NCBI GenBank assembly: GCA_963920765.1
Contig: OY987242.1
Coordinates: 13,044,002 to 13,108,001, forward strand
Direction: 5' to 3'
DNA length: 64,000 nt
DNA from: Ulota crispa
Taxonomy: Eukaryota; Streptophyta; Bryopsida; Orthotrichales; Orthotrichaceae
The position numbers and the translations under genes are program-made. Positions 57,685-64,000 of the stretch are shown piece after piece (position 1 is the first letter of the stretch; each line of letters opens with the position of its first letter). A model generated the notes under the pieces. The model saw only the letters and a list, made by a program, of their open reading frames with translations, was not told the DNA's origin and did not search any database.

Positions 57685-57985
57685 AAGGTAAGGTTCTTAG
57701 AAACCAACCATCTAAGGGCTGAAATTGAATTTTGGGAGGTGGAAATTTTTGAAATATTTTTCAGTGAGTTTTATTTGAAAGACAAGAGGGATTGGCATGT
57801 AGCCCACGTTTTTTACAATTTTTAAAACTTTGTGGAGTTAACTATGAAATTTTGAAGTGGAAAGGCCATAGTGCTCTAAAACTTCCCACCTCAAATGTAT
57901 GTCCACTGTACATTACTAAAAGGCTATGAATAAGAACATGTACAAAAAAATTTCATTTGGGAAGGTGAGTGGTTTTACTACCCTA
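57685..57985. mobile_element. Degraded Harbinger-like MITE, copy 5
   Basis: The left end AGGTAAGGTTCTTAG is recognisable. The interior (TTTTGGGAGGTGGAA, GTGGAGTTAACTATGAAATTT, truncated match, AGTGCTCTAAAAC) is the reverse complement of copies 1 and 2. The right end near ACTACCCTAACGGAG is decayed and the duplication is not clear. Confidence 0.55.
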
Positions 57986-59794
57986 ACGGAGTAAACTTTG
58001 GCCTTTATAGATTAAGTTCAACCTTTAATGTAGATAATAAATGGAAGTAAAACATAAGCTTCAAAATGTATCATGAGAATTTCATACTCTTTACTATGTT
58101 TCAAGATTCTTACAGTAATAGAACTTCATTAAAAAAATAGATAAACAAGAAATGAACATAACAAAAACAAAAACTAGAGAATAAATTTTAAGAAAACATG
58201 ACAAAAACTTGGTAGAAGCTATAAAAGGAAGTCCAACTCTAAACTTGCAATAGACAGCTCCAAGTCACAAGGGCTGAAAACTAAACACGAAAACAATAAG
58301 AAACTCCTAAACCCTAAACCAGGTAAAAACCCTTGGCTGGCACAGTAACCCAAGAAGGGAGGGCACAATGAAAAGTTACTAGCCTATTGCACTTCAATAT
58401 CCTAAATCTGCGCGGAGGCATAGTTAGCTCCCGAACCGCAAGTCACAAATACAGTCATATGTGCGTGGTTCAATTCAAGGGTAAAGCAAAGGATTGGCAC
58501 TCCAACCTGATCTATAATGCTTTTGGATTCAACTGACTTTTTTGCAATTTCAATTGACTAACAACACACTAAATACCAATTCTCCTTCTAAATTTACTAA
58601 CTTAAGTAATGCAACACATTTTAGAGTTTTCTATGGGCGTATGCTGAATCTTTTCATGATTTTGGATACTTGAGCTATGGCATTCAATATGTCTTTAATT
58701 ACTTTGTCCCAGAATTTTTAGGTTCATAAATGTTTGAGGACTTTCCTACTTTGCCTGAAACAGTTTTATTACACCTTAGAAATACCAAGTGGTTATGCGC
58801 AGATGAAAGTAAGTTATTTACAATAGATTTAGTTCAGATGTTTCACATATCTCGCAACAATGATTGGACTTTTCATTCCAGTATTTCAAAACGATGCATG
58901 CAAGTATTTCAAAATAGTTTTACCAGAAGTTTAGTCTAAAATACAATATAATCTATATAATTCCTTCTAGAATTTTGTTCTAATCTTAGCCAACTACTAC
59001 ATTAATTTGTTTCCCTCAAATAATCTTTCAATCCAAAAACCTCTCGTAACTATTTAGGTACCAACACAAGTTTCCAAATGTATTTTACTTGTGGGTATTC
59101 AAGCAGTCCAAAATCCTCCGCAATCTTGTCTTATTTTGAAAAGCTAGGCACTCAAGGGTTAAAATTCATATTAGAATCTTGGAGCTCCTACAGCGTCACA
59201 TCGAAACATACAATATATTTATTCATTTAAGATATTTAAACCTCTATATATGACACTAGTTAACTACATCATTGCGTCCGTATTATATTACTTTTGCAGG
59301 ATTTATGAAAGTGATAGAGTAATTTGCACTTCACATCATACATGCAAACAGCATACCATAACGTTCGACAATTCCAAAAGATACCATGCTGATTGTACCG
59401 CAGCTTGTTACTTATTCAAGGGAACCAAAGAAGCTGTTATGGGTTGAGCAAGTAATTACATGACTTAGAGAACCTTCAGGTAATTCAAAACTTAACTTTG
59501 TACAAAACGTTCATAACAATCAATATATCATAAATATCCAGGTGATCGTTCCGGAAAACGTCCACCATTCCTCTACCTATGAAACTGATTGTACACTAAC
59601 TTCGCTACAGCACACCCCTCCGTTCATTTCGTCCCGCAAGGAAAAGGTCTTCAGAAAATCCTCTTCTATCTCATTCCAGAGTAAGCGCTTCGGACATTTC
59701 TGATGACGGGAAGGCCATGACGATTGCGAGAGTGCACAACCTCCCAGAGTGCCACAGCACCTGGGACACCTATCTAGGTTCATATGTCCATTTT
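57986..59794. other. Intergenic DNA and 3' flank of the PMP3 gene
   Basis: No recognisable gene or complete transposon. The right few hundred bases are probably the 3' UTR of the minus-strand RCI2/PMP3 gene. Confidence 0.45.
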
Positions 59795-60237
59795 TTAAAC
59801 CAATAGGACGTACAGCGCGTACAGAATGCCGGGAATATATCCAAGGATCGTCAAGATTAAACAAATCCAGAACTCCAGCTGTTGAGAACCACAAGAACAG
59901 AGCATAAGTACACTCAGTTCAGAAGTAGTATGAATAGAACAGGCCAACCATAAGAATTTCCAAAAAAAAAGTTCTTCACACTCGAAATCTTACTAACTAA
60001 ATAAACTCAAATCCTGCGAATCTTAGTTTCAATAAACCTACAAACTATCAAGCACAAATAGTTCAGAACCAAGAATACAACAAAAACAACTTCGCGCAAG
60101 TAGTAAGCTTCGCTAAAACAAACATCACTCCGTTCTTAAGTTCGTACTCAACTTACCCCGCAAGAGTATCTTAGGAACACTCCCAAAGGAGGCAACAAGA
60201 TAGCGATCAAGATCTCGCAGAACGTAGCGGCGGCCAT
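59795..60237 (-). CDS. RCI2: RCI2/LTI6/PMP3 small hydrophobic plasma-membrane protein
   Basis: A small two-helix plasma-membrane proteolipid that helps maintain membrane potential and ion homeostasis. It is typically induced by cold, salt and ABA. Two minus-strand exons (60237-60157 and 59878-59795) join in phase 0 to 54 residues, exactly the usual PMP3 length. The family signature is complete: MAAATFCEILIAILLPPLGV, FLRYSCG, then EFWICLILTILGYIPGILYA and the tail LYVLLV. The intron (59879-60156) is GT-AG. The short hydrophobic tail, without the Lys-rich extension of some members, is ordinary for the short isoform. Confidence 0.95.
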
Positions 60238-60377
60238 TTTAAAGAAGCGCGGACTTCACCCACAAACGCAAATGCAAGAGCTCTGTGCCGGATGCTTCAG
60301 CTACTCGCAACAAGAACAAATTTCAGCAGCCTCAAACATAAACAAAAGAGTGCGACACTAGCAGAACGGCGCAGCAT

Positions 60378-60396
60378 TTCTATACCCTTGGTCGGT
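60378..60396 (-). promoter_or_regulatory. Putative TATA element and DRE/CRT core of the PMP3 gene
   Basis: Reading the minus strand towards the gene, ACCGAC (60391-60396) is followed at once by TATAGAA (60378-60384), about 140 bp before the ATG. ACCGAC is the dehydration-responsive/C-repeat core bound by DREB/CBF factors, and RCI2 genes are commonly cold-regulated. Single short motifs occur by chance, so this is suggestive only. Confidence 0.4.
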
Positions 60397-60485
60397 TACC
60401 AGCAGCGTCCACTCACTAGTAACTAGTCTAAAATAATTCCATAGTTACCTAGATACTGTTGTCCGCATTTGAGGAGAGTCCCTAG

Positions 60486-60491
60486 GCCGAC
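60486..60491 (+). promoter_or_regulatory. Second DRE/CRT core (GCCGAC)
   Basis: A GCCGAC hexamer, the alternative DREB/CBF core, lies about 250 bp upstream of the PMP3 start. It supports, but does not prove, stress regulation. Confidence 0.3.
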
Positions 60492-60677
60492 ACTTGTCGA
60501 GAATTCAGTGGATGCGACATAAGCATCCTACGTTAGCACGACATCCACAACTGTTCCTGGAACGGAGCAGCGATACTTCGGAGGTAATCTCGATAGAAGA
60601 GACATTTCGGGAATCTATATTTAGTTGGTACGACCCTGAGGATGGAAGCGAGATCCAGGTGGAGCAGTGTGATAACG

Positions 60678-60685
60678 CCACGTGG
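60678..60685. promoter_or_regulatory. Palindromic G-box/ABRE (CCACGTGG)
   Basis: A perfect CCACGTGG palindrome, the bZIP/ABF binding core of ABA-responsive promoters, lies about 440 bp upstream of the PMP3 ATG. Together with the two DRE cores it makes a coherent stress-type promoter. Confidence 0.45.
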
Positions 60686-61804
60686 GATGTGTGTGAGCGG
60701 GAAGCCTTTTTATAGGTGGTGGGATCCTATGCAACGTGTTGGATGACGAGAGGCGGAGGTGGTGGCAATTTTGGATGTCAGGCTGGCCTTCGTGGGGGGG
60801 CGAGGAGAGTGGGTTCAGAAGCTGCTGCTTCGATGCATTCAAAAGTTGCATTCAAAAGGCGGGTTGGATGGGGTTTGGTGACGGAAGTTACTCATCGGCG
60901 GCGAGTGTGCAACGGTGCATCGTTGGAGCGTTGGAGCTGCGGTGTATTGCCGCTCCTTTCTTCTTCGTACATACTCCCTCTGTCCCTCTAAAAACGTCCA
61001 ACAACTTCCAAAAAGCTTCCTTGCTAAGGCCCCCTTTAGAGCTTCTCCAGCCTTTCTCTCCAAACGGAGGACTGGAAACGGATTTTCCCGTGTGACTTTC
61101 CCTGTGCAGGATGCCCTCTAGGCGGGGTCCAGCTTGACTCGCCAAAACGAGAATGAAAATAGAAAACTATGGGACCACTGTCCGGAATCGTCAAAAGCAA
61201 TATGCGCTAGCAGCGCGTAGTGCCACAGCAGCAAATGAGCTTCCAAAATAAGAACACGTCAAATTTCTTGGATGCACTGGAAATTACAGTTTCAGAAGAG
61301 AAGTTTGAGGAACCCGGCCTTCATTTTGCATGTGGCGAGCCTGTGGTGGACCGAGATTCTGTGTTCTTGCAAGCTCGGGCCCAGTGCTTTGCCATCTGGC
61401 AAGCAAGGCTGGAGGTGCTTTTACACTAAGGGAGAGAAGCTGTGGAGAAAAACCTCCATGGGCTGTGGCCTGCTTCTTGTTGCAATGTAAAGCGAGAAGA
61501 GGCCACTAAAAAGTTTTGTTTTTATTTTTTTTATTTTTTATTTTTTTTAAGGGCAACCTAGAATCTGCACGCCCTTCTACCACAACACTCCTCTCCCAAA
61601 GCAGTTGTTGTCCTCCCTTGAAACCCTAATTGTCTTTTTTCTTCTTTTTCTCTTTAGAAACTTTCCTCTTCCTTGTTTTCTCTCTTGTTTTCTTCTCCCA
61701 AGGCCTTGTTTGTCTCCTCTTGAAACCCTACTTATCTTTGCTTTTGATTTGTTCTCTCTCTCTTCTTCTTCTTGTTTTTCCTTGGTTTTGTAAAATTTCA
61801 GGGT
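60686..61804. other. GC-richer then T-rich intergenic DNA
   Basis: At about 60966-60980 a single CTCCCTCTGTCCC resembles a Stowaway terminus, but no matching right end was seen. Several overlapping frames (60.7-61.1 kb) lack recognisable domains. From about 61510 the sequence becomes T-rich and leads into the Harbinger element, whose left terminus I could not locate. Confidence 0.4.
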
Positions 61805-62991
61805 AATGGAAGGTAGGAGAGAAAGACTTGTTGTGATGATGGCATTGCATTGGTGCTACTACATGATTATGCAACAAGTAATCAACACACAAGCTTTGAT
61901 TTTACAAGATGAGTGGACAAATGTTGCAATTTTCAACATTTGTCTTGAAAAGTTCGAGTAGAAGAGAGTTTAGGGTTTGGAGTTATGAAAGGCAATTTGG
62001 TTTTTTTGATTGCTTCTTGTTAGGGTCTTATACAAAGAAAATGTTTAAAAATAGGACTTGTGTCTCTCGTGCTACTTTCAGATATTTGTATGAGAAATCA
62101 GGTCCATTTTTGAAAAAAAAGGAAACTCAAATGAAAAAGCATATTTCTATAGAAGAGAGAGTAGCAATTTCTTTGATAAAACTTGGTTCTGGAGGCGGAT
62201 TGCACTTGATTGGGGATGTATTTGGCGTTGCAGAGTATACGGTTTCAAGAATTGTGAGGGAGTTTTGTAGGATGGTGAGAATACACTTACAGAAAATCCA
62301 TATTCAAACACCAACCAAAAATAAACTTAGGGTTTTAGCAAAGGAGTTTGAGAACTTGCACAATATTCCTTCTATAATAGGGGCTATTGATGGTTCCCAT
62401 ATTCCTATATTAGCACCAATTATAGGAGGGGAAGATTACTATTGCCATAAGTCCTTTCATTTTGCTTTGTTACAAGGAATTGTAGATTCAAAGTGTATGT
62501 TTTGGGATTATGATTTTGGGTGGGCCAAAAGTTTGCATGATTGGACTGTTTTTTAGCAAACTAGGGTTGGAAGAGCTTGTATGGAAGGCAAGTTTTTACC
62601 ATACAAGTTGATTGGGGATGCGGCATATCCAACAGTGCCTTGGGTGTACTCTCCTTTCAAGGGCAATTTGGAGGGATTAGAGTCATACAAGGCGCATTGG
62701 AATTTTATCCAATCTTCAACTCGTATGTGTGTGGAATGGGCATTTGGCATCTTGAAGGGAAGATGGAGGATTATTCATAAAAGAGCAAATGTTCCTATGA
62801 AATCTGTGGCAGACATTGTTTCAACTTGTATTGTATTGCATAATCTGTGCATTGTTACAAGAGACAAGTTTGATTCAATATGGATTAAAGAAGCGGAAGA
62901 AGAACTGCAAAAGGACATTGAGAATGGTACAAGAAGAGGAGGCCGGCTTTTACGGGGAGAGAGAGCTTCTATTGATGAGGTAAAAAATTGA
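61805..62991 (+). pseudogene. PIF/Harbinger transposase (DDE_Tnp_4), lightly damaged
   Basis: The main frame from 61909 carries the family's HTH-like region (VAISLIKLGSGGGLHLIGDV, FGVAEYTVSRIVREFCRMV). The nuclease triad motifs are IGAIDGSHIP (first Asp, about 62389), SLHDWTVF (second Asp, about 62535) and VEWAFGILKGRWRI (Glu). GDAAYPTVPWVYSPFKG lies between the last two. A single TAG at 62554-62556 interrupts the frame right after WTVF; the same frame continues as QTRVGRACMEGKFLPYKL to 62991. The natural N-terminus is probably the ATG near 61806 (MEGRRERLVV), one frame away, so there is also a frameshift or unrecognised intron near 61950. Otherwise it looks complete. Confidence 0.85.
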
Positions 62992-63222
62992 ATTCTGAAA
63001 TCATGTGGAAAAAGGTTAGTTGAAGATTGTAGAAATGAAGAAGTAGATGCTGAAGTTGAAGCTTTTTTAACAAAACAAGATGAGAAAGATGAAGTTTTAA
63101 TGAAAGAGGCTACAAAATCACATGAAATAATTGCCAAAGCATTGTGACAATATAGTCTCACAAAAGAATCAGCTATTGAGTTTTCCCCCTCAAGTAGTGA
63201 TGTTGATTCTATGGAGGAATAG

Positions 63223-63700
63223 TTAGAGTTTTTCTAGTTTTGTTGCCATGTGCCTATCCATATTTTTCAACAAAGATGTACTCTCTTGAAAAGTTGTAAG
63301 AAACTTTGAGGAATTGGATACAACTACCTCAAGAAATCCTTCTAATTTGTCTTGTAATTTATTCTTCTTCTCTTGTCTTGGCGTATGCTGCCCAACTTCT
63401 GAATTTGGTGTGCCTTGATTTTGCTGAGTTTTGTCCTCACATTCTATAGCACTTGCTGGAATTTGGTTCTTCACAGATGCTCGAGTAGAGTTCCATACGT
63501 CCAACTGATCAAACCATTTGCAGTCTTGGTGCCTGTCTGTTCTAGAAATTTCCTTGGCTTGCTTGTCATTTTTGTATTCTGAAAAAATGACCTTGTACTT
63601 GATCTTGCATGATTCCTACGAGCGATCAAACCCTCGAATTGCAACCACCATTTGGACCTGCAGTTTTAACCATGAGTTCACTCATGCAATAACATGGTGT
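63223..63700 (-). pseudogene. PIF/Harbinger ORF1 (Myb/SANT-like accessory protein), partial
   Basis: On the minus strand, tail-to-tail with the transposase, a frame reads ESCKIKYKVIFSEYKNDKQA, DCKWFDQLDVWNSTRASVKN and IPASA. It then runs through a charged linker to LLKNMDRHMATKLEKL and a stop near 63223. This is the C-terminal half of the Myb/trihelix-like DNA-binding protein that accompanies plant PIF/Harbinger transposases. A TAG precedes ESCKIKY. The N-terminal DNA-binding part would lie to the right, beyond the CACTA-like MITE at 63716 and the window edge. Confidence 0.7.
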
Positions 63701-63715
63701 AAGAATACATACATT

Positions 63716-63941
63716 CACTAGAAGAAAAACAAGGATAAACGACTGCCACAAATTGCAACGACTAGGTCACCAGAACTGCCTTGCAATTGCACAAATAATT
63801 GCACAACAACTGCACAACATTTGCACAACTACAATCTAGTCATGCAGTTGTTGTGCAATTGTTTGTGCAGTTGCAAGGCAGTTCTAGTGACCTAGTCGTT
63901 GCAACATGTGGCAGTTGTTTATCCTTGTTTTTCTTCCAATG
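63716..63941. mobile_element. CACTA-like fold-back MITE, copy 2 (3-bp duplication ATT)
   Basis: The left end CACTAGAAGAAAAACAAGGA and the right end TCCTTGTTTTTCTTCCAATG are inverted. The arms run about 110 bp through AACGACTAGGTCACC / GGTGACCTAGTCGTT-like sequence to a centre near 63828. The duplication ATT is at 63713-63715 and 63942-63944. It is related to the copy at 3767-3928. It lies next to or within the Harbinger ORF1 gene. Confidence 0.78.
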
Positions 63942-64000
63942 ATTCATATGAATGAAATATATAATAAACTAGCTCTAAAACATTTAAAACCCACTTCAAT

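Noticed and set aside
60968-60980. CTCCCTCTGTCCC resembling a Stowaway end
   Set aside because: No mirrored end and no TA-flanked partner within a plausible distance, so a complete element cannot be supported.
60716-61490. Several frames of 60-119 codons next to the PMP3 promoter
   Set aside because: They overlap each other in different frames and strands and contain no recognisable motif.
1-64000. CRISPR arrays, operons, bacterial or phage genes
   Set aside because: The repeats seen are inverted-ended transposons, the genes are spliced and plant-like, and no regularly spaced short repeats with unique spacers occur.
1-64000. LTR retrotransposon or virus-derived genes
   Set aside because: No reverse transcriptase, integrase, capsid or envelope-like frame and no long direct terminal repeats were recognised anywhere in the window.

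Overview
This is nuclear DNA of a land plant. It carries intron-bearing genes with canonical GT-AG splice sites, a plastid-targeted Rieske oxygenase of the PTC52/ACD1-like family, an RCI2/PMP3 stress protein, a CoA-pathway adenylyltransferase, an MTP5-like zinc transporter, and plant types of DNA transposon (Stowaway, Lemi1/pogo, PIF/Harbinger, CACTA-like and Mutator-like MITEs). The protein sequences look more like a seed-free plant (bryophyte, lycophyte or fern) than a flowering plant, but that is an impression and not a proof.

Layout. 1-9.7 kb: AT-rich, gene-free, crowded with MITEs. 9.8-13.4 kb: a possible orphan exon, a Stowaway MITE, then the CoaD gene (+, six exons). 13.4-16.8 kb: intergenic. 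16.8-17.9 kb: elongin-B-like gene (-, three exons). 18.4-19.7 kb: exon-like segments of an unrecognised gene (+). 20.3-22.4 kb: two large TTAA-flanked elements. 23.0-27.2 kb: PTC52-like Rieske oxygenase (-, eight exons). 28.5-43 kb: a repeat desert with TTAA-flanked elements, Mutator-like MITEs, a Tc1/mariner-like transposase remnant and large inverted repeats. 44.6-47.1 kb: type II membrane glycosyltransferase-like gene (+, four exons). 48.0-51.5 kb: MTP5-like cation-diffusion-facilitator gene (-, ten exons). 51.76-55.04 kb: a complete-ended Tigger/pogo (Lemi1-like) element just upstream of that gene. 59.8-60.2 kb: RCI2/PMP3 gene (-, two exons) with ABRE and DRE motifs upstream. 61.8-63.7 kb: a PIF/Harbinger element with transposase and Myb-like ORF. 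A CACTA-like hairpin MITE lies at the right edge.

All six confident gene models were spliced by hand. In each, the exons join in phase and the total length is a multiple of three: CoaD 169 aa, elongin-B 100 aa, PTC52-like 594 aa, GT-like 729 aa, MTP5-like 451 aa, PMP3 54 aa. The genes are unrelated housekeeping and stress functions and form no operon or cluster.

The most unusual signal is a clan of at least 14 non-autonomous elements. They share a short inverted terminus (TTAACCCCTAAAGGNCCAA) and are almost always bounded by TTAA. This is the signature of piggyBac-type transposition, which is not usually reported from land plants. Several copies abut one another through a single shared TTAA, and one is a full-length palindrome of about 740 bp.
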